Shown here in pieces: positions 1-12,126 of a stretch of DNA of 64,000 bases. The DNA is from Phaseolus vulgaris. Taxonomy: Eukaryota > Streptophyta > Magnoliopsida > Fabales > Fabaceae. The translations under genes were made by a program, and so were the position numbers. The stretch spans positions 35,307,693 through 35,371,692 of the forward strand of contig NC_023749.2 of assembly GCF_000499845.2 (NCBI RefSeq), read 5' to 3'. The notes beneath the pieces were generated by a model. It was not told where the DNA came from and searched no databases. It saw only the letters and a program-made list of their open reading frames with translations. The number at the start of each line of letters is the position of its first letter. Position 1 is the stretch's first letter.

Positions 1-698
1 ATATGAAAAGGAGGAGAGCTGAAAGGTCGGTTCGATTGGCCCATTCTTGCTCAGATGACCGTGCTCCAGACGTTGAGCCCATCATGGTGGATAACTGGGT
101 GCCCGGGTCAGGATCTGGAACCAAAGAAAGCTTCTAGGATACCTCTTTCGATTTCTTGGGGCACAACAAGCTGAATAACTAGTTGGAGTCGGATGTTTCC
201 CGTTTCCAAGGTATGAGGGCCGATGCTCTTGGTGGTTAAGTGGAGTGTTTGCTTAGTCGTGCGAACATGCTAGTTAGCATGGGCAATGTCAAGACCCAGA
301 GGAATCTGGAGCAGATCAATGAGCTTACGCATCGTGTGGAAGAGCTTCAAAAAGAGATTACTCGTCTCCAAGCCGCGGTAATTGAGGTGGATCGGCTTCG
401 CACGGCGGAAGGCCAATGGACCCAGGAGAAGGCTGACTTGTTCCTCCAGATTCATCGTTTGGAGAAGGAAGTGACAGCTCGGGAGGAGGAAATACACGAG
501 TTGAAAGGGAAGATCGCTCGTCGGGAGTCTGAGTGGGCGACCAGCTCCGAGGCCATGAAAAATGACATAGCCAATTCGTACGTTGTTGGCTTCGAAGCAG
601 CCATGGAGCAGGCATGCATTACTCATCCTGGCGTGGATTTTTTTGAGGTCAACCCTTGCTATGCGGTGGTTGACGGCAAAGTTGAGAAGGACATCTGA
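1..698 (+). pseudogene. 3' part of Tat antisense gene (coiled-coil exon), element III
   Basis: The frame from base 3 opens with MKRRRAERS, resembling the KR-x-R motif of the antisense genes of elements II and IV. It stops at TAG 135-137 and at TAA 237-239. The open part 240-698 (152 residues) is a Glu/Lys/Arg-rich coiled coil ending in a conserved tail with residues GFEAAMEQACITHPGVDFF and then VVDGK. The same tail closes the antisense genes at 19360 and 45917. The gene opposes element III and its 5' end is outside the window. Its function is unknown. The stops make this copy a pseudogene. Confidence 0.75.
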
Positions 699-939
699 GT
701 TCGTAACATTCTGTTTTGATGTACTTAAGGCTTCTTTATTTTCTTGACTTTGCTATGCTTGTGTGTTTGACAAAGCTCTTTATGATAACTTGTTTTATCT
801 TGCCTCAAGAACTATCTCGTAACTTGAACTCAAATGAACCCGCATTCGGGTATATCGAATACTGACTGTTCGCGTCTTGCGCTGATTGCAAGTGTAACCA
901 AAACCCCATTTTTATGTAAATAATAGAAATTGAACTGCT
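699..939. other. 3' flank of antisense gene, no gene seen
   Basis: This AT-rich stretch follows the antisense stop codon. It probably holds the polyadenylation region of the antisense transcript, but I see no decisive signal. Confidence 0.4.
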
Positions 940-1260
940 TCGGTTCGTTTTCAAAAGGAATAATTTATCAAGAATTCAAGGTCCAAACCCTTGAGATCGG
1001 TCAAGTCGGTCCAATGCCTGACAGACCCTTGTAGGTCGGTCAAGTTGGCCCAATGCCTGGTAGACCCTTGTAGGTCGGCCGCGTTGGCCCAATCAATTCC
1101 TGGCAGTATCACAACTCATTGAGAATTCAGGGTCCAAACTCTCAAGGTCGGCCAAATCGGCCCAATGCTTGGTAGACCCTTGTAGGTCGGCTACATCGGC
1201 CCAATCAATTCCTGGCAGTGTCACAACTTATTTAAGAATTCAGGGTCTAAACCCTTGAGG
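940..1260. repeat. Degenerate tandem repeats, Tat III 3' region (unit type 1)
   Basis: Phrases such as 'agacccttgtaggtcggycaagttggcccaatgcctgg' recur in two nested unit sizes. A longer unit starts with 'gaattcagggtccaaac'. The repeats lie between the convergent 3' ends of pol and the antisense gene, the position where elements I and II carry unrelated repeats. Confidence 0.7.
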
Positions 1261-1274
1261 CTGGCGCTCGTTAT

Positions 1275-1570
1275 ATGCGCTACCATATTAAGATTATGGA
1301 ATTTGATTATGACCAAACTGCTCGGGTTCGTTATGTACGCTACCAGATTAAAAGGAATTTGATTACGAACGAACTGTTCGGGTTCGTTATGTACGCTACC
1401 AGATTAAGACTCTGGAATTTGATTACGACCAAACTGCTCGGGTTTGTTATGTATGCTACCAGATTAAGACTCTGGAATTTGATTTCGACCGAACTGCTCG
1501 AGTTCGTTATGTACGCTACCAGATTAAAACTCTGGAATTTGATTACGACCGAACTGCTCGGGTTCGTCAA
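1275..1570. repeat. Tandem repeat of about 60 bp, five copies
   Basis: Copies containing 'ggttcgttatgtacgctacc' start near 1325, 1381, 1441, 1501 and 1561. The spacing is 56, 60, 60 and 60 bp. Because 60 is a multiple of three the repeats read open on both strands, giving repetitive ORFs that I regard as artefacts. The last unit is cut short. Confidence 0.85.
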
Positions 1571-1754
1571 GAATTACAAGCAACAAGGTATTCAAAACTA
1601 GCAGCTTTATTATTTCAAGATGACCTCGTTAAAAACCCTTAGAGAAAAATTTCAAAAAACTCAAGGGAAAAGAGTGTCATACTGCTATTGCAGGGAAGTT
1701 CCGACCAATGAAATTTAAACAAACTAACTGAAATAAAATTTCAAAACTCGAGGC

Positions 1755-3413
1755 ATTCCAAGTGCGTGGGATGACTCCTCCGTCTAAGGTCTCCAGCCGA
1801 TAAGCTCCATTCCCACGACCTCACGTATCCTGTATGGCCCTGACCACTTCGGCGATAGCTTGTTCTCCATTTGGTAGGGCTGGGACCTTCGGAGCACTAA
1901 GTCTGAAACCTTGAACTGTCTGGGAAATAGCTTTGTTTTGTGTTGCCTTTCGACCCTTCTTTTGAGAGCTTCTGAGTGTATCCGGGCATCCTCGCGGAGC
2001 TCGTCGATGGTGTCCAGATTAGCCCGGCGTCCCTCGTCTGAGCCTTTTTCGGTGTGGCCTCGGACTCGTTAGGAAAACTCTTGAATCTCAATAGGAATCA
2101 TGGCGTTTGTCCCGTATACTAAGCTAAAAGGAGTCTCCTAGGTTGTAGACTGTGGGTCATATGGTACGACCATAAGATTCTAGGGATTTCGTTGAGCCAA
2201 TCGCCTTTTGTTTTTTCTAACCTCCTTCTCAGCCCCCTTAACAAGATCCCGTTCGCCGCTTTCGCCTGTCCGTTGGTCTGTGGATGTTCGACTGAGGAAA
2301 ACACCTTCCGAATTCTGAGTTGTTCACAGATCTCTCCTACCTGACGGCTGGCGAATTGTGTCCCGTTATCCGATATGAGTTGCTTCGGCACCCCGAAACG
2401 ACATACTATATTTCTCCGTAGGAAACTTCGTACCTTCTGTGTCGTTATTACCACCACAGGTTCTGCATGTATCCATTTCTTAAAATACTCAATGGCTACG
2501 ATTAAGTACTTAAGTTGGCGTGCCGCATGAGGGAAAGGTCCCAGGATGTCTATACCCCATGTGTGAAATGGCCATGGGCGAGATATCGAGTGTAGCTCTT
2601 CTGCAGGGAGATGGTGCCAATCTGCATGCTTCCGACATTGTTCGCATTTTTCGCATACAAGTGACAATCGACCTACATGGTTGGCCAATAGTAGCCTGCT
2701 CGGATAGCTTTGAGCGAGAGGGCTCTCCCGTCGATATGACTTTCGCATGAGCCTTCGTGTAATTCAGATAAAATCCGAGCAGACTGCTCTTCATCTACAC
2801 AAGTTAGAAGTGGGTGAGTATACCCACTTCTAAAGAGGTGACCGTCAAGCAAGGTGTAGCGCTTTGCATTCCTCCTTATCATCTTTGCGCATTCCGGTTC
2901 GGTTGGTAAGATACCGTCGGATAGATATAGTGTATATGGAGTCATCCATGTCTCCTTCGTCCCTGTTTCGATCGCGTTAACACATTCTTCCTGCGCATCA
3001 CCCATTGTTACCCTCGGCGCTCTCATGGTCTCTTGTATGACTGTTCGGTGGGTTCCTCCCTTTCCAGACGTCGCCAATTTTGACAATAGATCGGCCCTGG
3101 AATTTTGTTCTCGTGGCACATGTGTGAGCTCAAAAGAAGTGAAGTTGTCCGCCAGAGTTTTGACGTAGTTTAGATATAAAGCAAGGTGAGGGTCTTTTGC
3201 CTGGAAATTTCACGTTATCTGTCCGACAATGAGCTGTGAATCGCTTTTTGCTAACAGGCGTCAGACCCCCATCTCCTGCGCAAGCAATATTCCGGCGATC
3301 AGGACTTCATACTCCGCCTGGTTGTTGCTTGTTTTGAAAGAGAAACGGAGTGCCTGTTCTAGCAAAACCCCTTGCGGTCCTTCTAAAATGATACCGGCAC
3401 CGCTGCCCTTTAG
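1755..3413 (-). pseudogene. Tat III RNase H-integrase remnant
   Basis: From high to low coordinates: the archaeal-type RNase H tail (SNNQAEYE, SDS, then SRADLLSKLA near 3080), a linker with one QETMRAPR motif, the integrase HHCC region and the catalytic core (GIDILGPFP, SDNGTQF). The third acidic residue of the D-D-E triad reads lysine (codon 2262-2260, motif GQAKAAN), where elements I and II have glutamate. A frameshift near 2125 and further breaks follow. The C-terminal region is traceable to about 1755. Upstream it ends abruptly at the junction with chromovirus fragment A. This copy is non-functional. Confidence 0.85.
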
Positions 3414-4210
3414 CTATTGGAAAATATTTTTTTTATGCAAACTGTGCTTGATGTTAACTGATTTAACTGGAATGATATAGAGCGAACTGGATTATGAAAT
3501 TTAAACCACAGAAACTTCAAGATGTTAACTCAATAATGGCACTGGAATCACTTAAAAACAGTAAACCAATTAATTGAGATAAATTTTTCAAAATCGCTGC
3601 CAGATTACCGTATTCTTTTCGGCAGAATTGTACACTTTTTTATTTTATTTATCATTTTTTGTGTACTTTGAATTTTTGAGTAATTCTTTTTTCTACTCTT
3701 TTCTAACACTTTGAATATCACAAATCCAGAATTTCATAATTTTCCAGTGAGTAAATCAATTGCAATAAGGAAAAACAGTAAGCACGTTTTCAGAAACAGA
3801 GGAATCCTAATAGGAATGAAAAACAGAATTATGAACTAGCAAAGACATAATGGAAAATGATGTATAGGAACTTGTATAGGTCTAGAATACAAGTATGAAC
3901 TCAATTCTAAAACAGAAAATGCACAAAGGATCAATATCAAATTCAGAAAATTATATGACACTAAAGCAAGAAACAATAAAATCAACAAAAGTACTACTAG
4001 AAGTGATGACAATTATGGAAAAACAAGACTAAGACAAAACTTGTATGGATTCAAAAAGGAAAATACTCAAACATATGATAGGCAATATAAAGAAAACAGC
4101 AAGCAAAACTCAAATAAGCCTAAAAACAGAAAAGTAAATTGCAAGAAAAATTAAAGAGCTCTTGAAATTAAAGTGCAACACAACTCAAAATTTAAACAAG
4201 AACACACCTA

Positions 4211-4224
4211 AACTCTTGATACCA
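4211..4224 (-). other. Primer-binding site, chromovirus A
   Basis: TGGTATCAAGAG follows the LTR end after two bases. It resembles the initiator-methionine tRNA primer site used by many plant LTR elements. Confidence 0.7.
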
Positions 4225-4226
4225 CA

Positions 4227-5277
4227 TGATGTGATTCCAATAGCAAAGAAGAGAATGATTCTTGACATTCTTAGGAATCAGCTTAAGTTGGACAATAGTT
4301 AGGCACTTTTTCTTAGAATTGGATCAATGTTTTAAGTCAAGAACTCACCAAAACTAGCACCAAATCCAAACTCATATGGAAGTTCCTCATACTGTCAAAT
4401 TGAACCAACAAAAAGAGGTAAAAATCAAAAACACCAAATAGAATTGAATAAGAACAACAATGAACCGAAAAAAATGAATTAAAAGGCAAGAAAACTGAAT
4501 AAGAGTGCTGGAATTATAAAAGTACCGAACCAAAACATAGAAAAGAAGAACAGCTGCTGGAAAAACCGAAAGGCCGAACCAAAAAAACTCAAGAACACAA
4601 ACTCAAATCATGAACAACAAAAGAGAAGAAAGGAAGGAGAGGAGAAAGCTCATGAAGATGGATGTATGGTTGGATGATCACGCCACTAGAAGGATGGATG
4701 CTCCTAGATGAGTGTGCAAGCCGCCACTTGAGGAAACCATGGATCCATCAAAATAAGACTAGAGAAGAAGGCTCAAAAGCTCTCCAATGCTCTCTCAAAA
4801 TTTGAGTATAGTTTCTCTAATTAAAATTCAATTCTGAAATGTACAAGGGCAGCACCTATATTTATAGCCTAAGGGTGCTGAAGAACAAAGCTAAGAGAAT
4901 TCAACATTCCCTCCTAAAGCTATTAGAACCGGTGCCTAAACCAAGCATGAGGAAGGTGTGACCTCTTCCTTCACTTTGGCACCTCCTTTTCTACTCCTAC
5001 ACCTATCTACTAACACACACCCCCTCCTAAAGCTCCTAACTAAAGACTAAAAGATGCTATAACAATAGAGGTTTCTAATGTTTCCCTCTAAGAACCTTCA
5101 ACCAAAGAAATTACAAAAAGAGAAAATAATTGTCCCCTAGCTCCTAAAGCTTTGAACATGCTTCTTGTAAGCCTTTGAGGTGGGCTTTGAACTCCATGGG
5201 CGTCCTCTATTTGTGCCTCTACCTCTTCTTGATCTTGTTGATTGGCCTCCATGTCCACTTGAGCTTGATCTCCATCA
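4227..5277 (-). repeat. LTR of chromovirus A
   Basis: The LTR starts TGATGGAGATC at 5277 and ends in CA at 4227 (minus strand), about 1051 bp. It has a TATA-like CTATAAATATAG near 4853-4866. Its first 190 bp form an open frame (DGDQAQVDMEANQ at the start, SPPQRLTRSMFKALGA further on) that is nearly the same in B. That is consistent with pol running into the 3' LTR in this family. Confidence 0.8.
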
Positions 5278-7019
5278 GGGATGGTAGTTTCATCTTCAAA
5301 TGGTGAGATGAGACGACCACTCGTAGTTGGTTTAAAAAGACGGCCGTCGTAACAACAAATCATATGAGGATGGGGTATTCACTACAATATATCTAATGTC
5401 GACCGTATTGGCTTCTTCTCCATCTGTGAAGGTCGTCCGGAGGTTCACGTACCCTCGGACTTCCACCTGTCCCCCGTTGAATACGATGAGGGTTCCTTCG
5501 AAGGGTTGGAGCTGGTCTCAGGGAATCCATAATCCTTCAAAAGTATTCCAAAACATGACGTCAACTGAGCTTCCCTGATCTACAAGCACTCTGTGCACAT
5601 TCCGCCCCATGGTTACAACAGTGATTACCACTAGGTCATTTTGATGGGGCCACACATCTTTGTGATCTGCGGCGGAAAAACACAGGGTAGGGGTGATGGA
5701 TGACTTCAAGTCCATCGTTTCCAGCACCAAGCTCACCTTGGAGTAACGCTTCCAACTTGCCGACATTGATCCTCCTCCTGAGAACCCTCCAACGATTGTG
5801 TTGAAGTCTCCCAAGACGGGAGTCACATGGTTATCTTATGCCTCGGTCTTACAGACGATCTCGTTGCCAGCTTTAGGCTGCAAAAATTTTTGGAAGTGTC
5901 CCTTCTCCGCCATACTTGTTAACTGGTGTTGCAGCGCTTGACATCTGTCCGTATCGTTACCGCGTGCTTGATGGAAAGCGCACCATGCAGATTTTCGAGG
6001 GCCTAACACATGGTCGGTTTTTCTTGGGAATTCTAGCATGGCAGATACTTCTCGGTCCTCTAACAAACGAGCCAGGGACACGGTCAAAGGTAGGGAGGGT
6101 TTTGGTGGTGGCAGCGGTAATCGCGCAGACCTTTCACGAACGCGTCTACCACCATCTCGTCCCTAGGGTTCTGGACGCACACGGATATTTCGCAAAAATG
6201 ATTCAGGAACTCTTTCAACGGCTCGCCCTCCTTCTGTGTTATGTCAAAAAGGTCGGCTATCCTCGGTGGTCTGACAATGTTGGCCGCAAACTGTTCCTCA
6301 AATAGTTGGGAAAATTCCTGAAATGAACTTATTGCTCAGTCTGATATCCCGCTAAACCATCTTAACGCTATTCCAGTAAAAGTTGCTTGCAACAACTTGC
6401 ACCGGACCGTGTCCGAGCCCCTGGAAATCAACATCTGGGCCTGAAAAACCTTGAGATGGGTCTCTGGATCCTCGACCCCTGAGAAGGGGGGAATTTTCGG
6501 CATTACAATGTGTTGTGGGATGGGCTCGTCCATGATCGTCTGGCTGAACGGCCGGGGGTCGGCCCTTCTCCTTTTGTCGACAGAAATGTCAGGCACCTGC
6601 CTCGGCTGCTCTTGGCGCATCCATCTCAAATCTTCATTTCCTTTTTGTAACTCCTCATTCCTTCTGAGGTTTTCTTCCACCAATCGCCTTGAGGCCTCGG
6701 CATAATCTCTCAGCCTCTGTTGTTCCTCCAGGGATTCGTCCCTTAGCCTTTGCTGCTCAGCCAGGGATTCCTCCCTCAGCCTTTGCTGCTCGGCCAAGGA
6801 TTCGTCCCTCAGCCTTTGCTGCTCGACCAAGGATTCGTCCCTCAACCTTTGCTGCTCAGCCAAGGATTTTGTACAGAAGCGTTCATGCTCGTGCTGGAAC
6901 TCCTGAGCTCGTCGTTTGGATTCCTCAATTTCGTGTTGCAGGACCTGCATGGCCTCTACCACTTGCTGTAGAGTCATTTCTTCTCCGTCCTCCGACACTA
7001 ATGTTTGTCTGGTCCTCAT
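5278..7019 (-). pseudogene. Tat III gag-protease remnant
   Basis: I chose the ATG at 7019 because it aligns with the gag start of Tat I (both have EEMTLQQ soon after). The N-terminal third holds five 11-residue repeats of the type SLAEQQRLRDE. The capsid region follows, with a Cys/His cluster near 6000-5960 and a protease with VDQGSSVDVMF in place of a classical D-T/S-G. Several frameshifts separate the pieces. The protease is cut at 5278, where the chromovirus LTR begins immediately after LKMKLPS. Confidence 0.85.
6705..6870 (-). repeat. 33-bp coding tandem repeat in Tat III gag (11-residue units)
   Basis: Five units of 33 bp encode EQQRLRDESLA-type hendecads. Perfect 11-residue periodicity favours an extended coiled coil. 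The gag N-termini of Tat I and II lack this array. Confidence 0.85.
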
Positions 7020-7078
7020 GATGTAGGTGTTGGTTCTCCTATATAGTAACAACTGGGTTGTGGGTACAATTTTTAACA

Positions 7079-7097
7079 GGCCCCACGGTGGGCGCCA
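7079..7097 (-). other. Primer-binding site, Tat III
   Basis: TGGCGCCCACCGTGGGGCC (minus strand) lies three bases past the LTR end. Tat I and II have near-identical sequences at the same place. The priming tRNA was not identified from sequence alone. Confidence 0.75.
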
Positions 7098-7100
7098 AAA

Positions 7101-7748
7101 TGTTCTTTCTGACCGGCTCGACATCGGTCGGAGTAAGGATGAACTCTCTTTGGATTCCCTTCTGTTGTTCGGTCGCCTAACGGATGAGGTGCTTGGTGAA
7201 TGGCCTCTAGGCTTTAGCAAACCGATCTCCTAGGGATGAGGAGGGCTCCACCTGCGATTACACTCCGACGCTCAAGTCAGTGAGAGCACTAAATATAAGG
7301 TATATGATAAAATATGTTGAAAAGATGCAAGTTGAGATACTCCCTGTAGGTGGTCGTCTATTTATAAGCGTCTACGGGCTTGGATTTCAGACTTGGGTCT
7401 TTCCAGACATTAATGTGTCGTTTCTCAGTAACTCTCTATAAAATATAGATATAAAGCATGTAAATCAGAATAGTTAATGAGCATAATCAGGGATACCGAG
7501 GATAACATTCATTACATTATCGGGGATATGAGCATTTACATTTATTACGCTATCGAGAATATGTGTGTGCAGGAAAAACGTTATACTTTCCTTTAGTAGA
7601 ATTTGTCCTGTCGCGCGATACCGGGCTAAGGCCAAAACAGGTCGTGTTTCTGGGCCTGTTCATTCGGTTTGTGGCCTATGCCAAGTTCTCACGTCGTCAG
7701 TTTCCCCAGATGGCCCTTAGTGAGCTCGGCCACATACCGACCAGGACA
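7101..7748 (-). repeat. 5' LTR of Tat III
   Basis: This LTR of about 648 bp runs from TGTCCTGGTCGG (7748) to AGAACA (7101) on the minus strand. It has a TATA-like CTTATAAATAG near 7352-7362. It carries the 19-nt block CACTCCGACGCTCAAGTCA (plus strand, 7261-7279) shared with the other Tat LTRs. The outer flank is TAAGT; its partner lies outside the window. Confidence 0.85.
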
Positions 7749-9336
7749 TAAGTATATTTATGTTTCTCAAAATTGAAAACAGAATTCTTCGTACCTAAAT
7801 TATTCAACAAAATTTTTCAAATTGCTCTTCAAGTGCATGAAACAATAATATAACCTTTTAATTCCAACTATTATAAGTAAGTTCGTCAATACAAAGTAAG
7901 TTCACTCATTTGCGTATAAGTTAATTTAAAATTTAAGTCAAAATTAACTTGATTTTGATTTTTCTCGAAATCCTCCCTCCTCATATTTTTTAGCAGTACC
8001 ACCCTTTAATGAACCAAAATTAAACCGTAAATGCTATACGTACCTTAAATACAAAATTCATTAAATTAATCATAAATTAAATTTAATTATCTCTTTTAAT
8101 TTAATTCGCACAATTATTCAGTTATATAAAGCACTCTTAGAGTAAAATTATTCAGCTACATGGAATGTAATATAACTTTGATTAAATTTTTTTATTAGAG
8201 TAAAAATTATAACAAAGTCTCAAAATAATGTAGGAAATAACAAAAATTAAATAAGATTTCTTAATAACTAAAATGACCTTTAGTTTCACAGCTCAGCTCG
8301 TCAGAATTACATTCGATTTATCTCTGTTCTGCCAGCCATTAAGGTGTCTTCTTCGATATATACTCACCAAGAAATAATTAAATTAAATTTTTAAGAAAAT
8401 ATTTGTGAAGAAAAGTAAAATCTATATTTTATACTAAATATAACTTTACAGAGAAAAACAGCTCATCATAATGATAATATTTTGCTTGAAAATAATAACT
8501 TTTTGTTATGATAGCATTTTTTTGTCTTAAAATTAATTTTCAAATCTTTTGCATAAGATCAAGAAGTTATAGCAAGTAAACGTTAATTCATATATTGCAT
8601 TGTTTTTCTGTACAAAAAGTGATTATTTAGTGTAAAATATAGATTTTACGAATAACCTAAGATAATCTGGCAAACACTAAAAATTACTACTTTTATTGGA
8701 AAGCATTTTTTTTACAATTTTAATCTAATTATTTTCTTGATAAGTCCAAAAATGAAGAAAAGAAGAACTTTAATGTTGTGGCCTCCACCACAGTTATAAA
8801 ACCAATGAAATTCTGAACTGCTAAAGTAACAGGGTGCAGTAACCAGCAGTTGCTACTGTTTTGCAGAATAGCTTGCGTTTGTAACCTAATTCAGCATCTA
8901 ATGCATTGACGTTAACTTCATCTCAGTAAAGTTATTGAATTCATTGGATCAATGGTACACATTTCAATGTTTTCTTATAAGAAATTATGATGAATTTTCA
9001 TGCACAGTTGAATAACTATCAAATTTGACATTTATGCTCAAAACCTAAGAAGTTGCAAGACATGGTCGTAAATTTGAATCTAACCATGCATGTCTGCCAC
9101 TTGTAATGTTGTACCAATCAAACTCACAAATTATTTATTTTCATCTGCATCAAACATAAGTATCAGACACAGTAATTATCGAAATTATGATTTTTAAGAA
9201 AGTTTATCTTTTCTTTTTCCACCGCACATTACTTTTCTCTGTCCAATAATTTGCAATCTTTATTTATTATCAATATTAATAATTTAATTAGCAATAATCA
9301 ATAAACCTCTGTCATATCAAATTTCAATGTTATTAT
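7749..9336. other. AT-rich intergenic DNA, no gene recognised
   Basis: There is no coding potential on either strand, no LTR ends and no tandem array. It is probably part of the older target DNA for both Tat III and the copia element. Its continuation is 32254-32774. Confidence 0.55.
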
Positions 9337-10445
9337 TGTTAGAATATGACCTTAAATGAGAGAGGATGAATTGTTTAAGAGGGGTTTTTGAAATTTTTTT
9401 GAGGTTTAACAAAATTCTTAGTATGAATCCAGAACAAGAATGAAGTTAGCCAAAAATATAAGCAATTAAATAGCAAAGTAACAGAAAAACAATCGGTTGT
9501 TTCTTCGAAAGAATCGGTTGTTTCTTCGAAATAATCGGTTGTTTATACGAGTAAAGCTTAAAACAAAATTAAATGAGTTCAGAGTAAGAGAGAGATACAC
9601 CAACAATTTATATTGGTTCACTCTTAAGCCAAAAGCTACATCCAGTCCCCAAAAAACCGCTGGGTAATCCACTAAGCAATCAAACCAGATTACAACACAC
9701 AAACCACCAAAGTAGTGACCTTGAATCCTTCAAGAAACACACTCCCTTTGACAAAACACACCAAGAGTATTGATCTTGACCACCTCAAGAACACACAACA
9801 GTCCTTGGCAACACAACACCAGAAATACAGTTGGTTTAGAAGGGATTACACTTGTTCACAGTACAAACTGAAATCAATACAATTGCAATCCTATTCCAGT
9901 CTCTTTGAAAACCCAAAGCTTGATGTGAATGTTCAAATCTTAGAATCAACTTTGTCGCAACTGAAAAACTCAAATCTGTTTCTCTTGCTTGTTTGAAAAC
10001 ATAAACAAACCATTTATATTTTCCAAAGATTGGTCAAAGCAATTAATGAAGGCGCGTATTCAGTTGAAAAACATTTAAAGCACATTCAACAACCAAAACT
10101 GAATTCTGTTAGGATTTTCAAAGAAAGAATCGGTTGAAACCACGAAACAACTAATTGTTTCGCTTGACAGTTTAGTTAACCAAACTAAAACAATTTTCAA
10201 CCTTTTCAAAACTCCTAAGAGTAAAACAACCGGTTGATTCGATAAAACAACAGGTTGTTTTTCACTTAGTTGGGAAAACACTTGATTTCAAAAAGGTTTT
10301 AAATCACATTAGTTTTAGATTCAATAAAGGAGTGGATTCACATTCTATTCTACCCAGATCCCTTCCAGAAACAAAAGCAACACCAACCTTTCATCAAACA
10401 CTTGGATTTAGATTCTTCAAAGCACTTAATCACTCTTGATCAACA
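9337..10445 (-). repeat. 3' LTR of the copia element
   Basis: This 1109-bp LTR pairs with 31160-32253. It contains three separate loci of the 21-bp-phased palindromic motif: a triplet starting at 9490, 9511 and 9532, and pairs at 10127/10148 and 10227/10248. Confidence 0.92.
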
Positions 10446-10461
10446 ATCTCCCCCTATTTGA
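10446..10461 (-). other. Polypurine tract, copia element
   Basis: On the minus strand AAATAGGGGGAGAT abuts the 3' LTR, the expected place for plus-strand DNA priming. The same tract is found at 57772 in the second copia element. Confidence 0.85.
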
Positions 10462-10640
10462 TGAAGAAAAATCCATGGCTGCTTGTGTTGATCTTGATTG
10501 AATTTGAAACTGCACCTGCAAAACAAAAACTATGCAATCCAGAGCATCTCTCATAGCAGGTTATGATCATACACCAACTAGTTTTCTGCATAATCACAAA
10601 AGCATAAAAACCAGCCAAAACAAACAATATATCAGACAAA

Positions 10641-10676
10641 CAACCGATTTTTTTCACGATTCAATCGAGTGTTTTT
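10641..10676. repeat. Phased palindrome pair, copia 3' untranslated region
   Basis: CAACCGATTT and CAATCGAGTG start exactly 21 bp apart (10641 and 10662) between the pol stop and the polypurine tract, outside the LTR. Confidence 0.7.
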
Positions 10677-10800
10677 ATCAGCAAAAGCAAAGTCAACTTG
10701 AAAACATAAATTAAAGAGTTATAACAGTTTGTAGAGCAACACAGAAACCTATTCTCCCCCTATTTGTCTTCACAAATAAACTTTATGCATATAAAACAAT

Positions 10801-11290
10801 TTAAAAGAGATTTTGAGAGTCAAGAATGCCTAACTCAAAAAACCTATCTTTTGGCAAAGATTTTGTAAATATATCAGCAAGTTGTAGTTTTGTTTCAATG
10901 AACTTCATCTCACAATCTCCATTGTTCACATGATCTCTTATGAAGTGATGACGAATCTCAATGTGCTTTGTTCTTGAGTGCTGAATCTGATTTTTGGTGA
11001 GATTTATAGCACTTGTGTGGTCACAAAGTAAAGGAACCTTGTTGATCTTCAATCCAAAATCTGCAAGTTGCTGTTTAAGCTAAAGAATTTGTGCACAACA
11101 GCTCCTAGCAACAATGTATTCAGCTTCTGCAGTAGAAAAAGCTACATAAGCTTGTTTCTTACTATGCCAAGAAATGAGACTTGATCCAAGAAGATGACAA
11201 GTGCCACTTGTGCTTTTTCGAATCAGCTTACACCCTACAAAATGAGAATATGAATATCCAATTAAATGTATAGGAGAGTAAGAAGGATAT
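10801..11290 (-). pseudogene. Copia RNase H C-terminal part
   Basis: Minus-strand reading gives the Ty1/copia RNase H signature: STAEAEYI-like residues near 11120, LLCDHTSAINLTKN near 11025, and TKHIEIRHHFIRDHV followed by ADIFTKSLPKDRF near the C-terminus. The stop is at 10801. A stop codon near 11052 splits the frame. The 5' continuation is at 25844, where Tat II was inserted after NVGLWY. Confidence 0.85.
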
Positions 11291-12126
11291 TGTTTCTGCC
11301 GGTTAACTCGCTTCGCCGGTTGACTCTAACGATAGTCTTGGCCCTTCTATCTTCGCTTGAGAATCGTACTTCCTTGATCAAGAAATCTCCCACCTGCAAA
11401 GACAAAGGGGCGCCTTGACGGTCATTTGCACTCTGACGCTCAAGTTAGTATAAGGGCAAATAAACACCAAGTGTATAAAGTAGTTTCAGTCTTAGAAACT
11501 CCGTACCTAGGGTTCTTGGCACCCTTTATATAGGTTGAAACTAGGGTTTACCTTTATGCTGTTACCCTTGTCTAGGGTTCCTTGGGAAATGTCCTTGCGC
11601 CGCTATTTACATAATCTTAGCGTATCTGGCACATAAAACTTCCCTTAACTGGAGTGCAACGAATAACAGAGTGGCCGCCTGGGTACCAACTTGTGCACCT
11701 AATCTCTGGCGCCATCTATTTCTACGGGTGCCCTTAGTATTCACGTGCCATGCATGCAACTTACCCTGGAAACCCTAACCCTAATGGGCCTTAGTGCCTC
11801 CCAGGATTATTCACTCGTGTCCTACCTGTATCCGCCATACACACCACATGCATGGGTCTTTCGTGACTTAGGCTTCCCATATATCTAATGTCTTAACTGT
11901 TAACTTAGTATAAATCTATGGTCCACCTTACGTGGCCCTTTACATCGCTACCGCAGGCCGTCGATCTTCAACATCGGAATCTATGGTAGCGATGTCCAAA
12001 GACTGACCAACCCCCTGATAAGTGTGTCTGGGGCCCACCTTACATGTCCCCTTTCCATTACGAGGCATTGATGTGCGATGTCTGAGGTCAGTCACTGGGG
12101 ACGATTACCGAGGACTAGTCGGTACA
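11291..12126 (-). repeat. 3' LTR of Tat II
   Basis: The minus-strand start TGTACCGACTAGTCC is at 12126 and the end CAGAAACA at 11291. A TATA box TATATAAAG lies at 11532-11524. The shared 19-nt Tat block has two changes here (11429-11447). Confidence 0.88.

Larger units (their letters stand above)
3419..5277 (-). mobile_element. Chromovirus fragment A (CRM/Reina-like): 5' LTR plus leader only
   Basis: This is the reverse-strand relative of chromovirus B at 12472-14290. It contains one LTR (5277-4227), an initiator-Met-type primer-binding site and about 790 bp of leader, and it ends abruptly near 3419 before gag. It sits inside Tat III with the protease on one side and RNase H on the other, so an insertion was followed by a deletion that removed both its own 3' part and the host RT. 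A TSD cannot be confirmed because the far end is gone. Confidence 0.8.
1..7748 (-). mobile_element. Tat-lineage Ty3/gypsy element III (left-truncated by window)
   Basis: Read on the minus strand this element has a 5' LTR (7748-7101), a primer-binding site, gag-pro (7019-5278), a gap where RT should be, archaeal-type RNase H plus integrase (3413-1755), a repeat-rich 3' region and the end of an antisense gene (1-698). The 3' LTR lies outside the window. The missing RT is occupied by chromovirus fragment A, which begins directly inside the protease coding region. Frameshifts, stops and an altered integrase residue make it defective. The lineage call rests on the RNase H type and the antisense gene, both also present in elements I and II here. 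Confidence 0.88.

Noticed and set aside
1275..1601. Repetitive 108-residue ORF and its antisense partner
   Set aside because: They arise because a 60-bp tandem repeat lacks stops in these frames. The peptide has no independent support.
7749..9336. Host gene or exon in the AT-rich gap
   Set aside because: I found no frame of useful length, no recognisable motif and no credible splice-linked exons.
9466..9702. Small ORF reading NNRLFRRNNRFF in the copia LTR
   Set aside because: It translates the 21-bp phased DNA motif. There is no start context or conservation as protein in the other LTRs.
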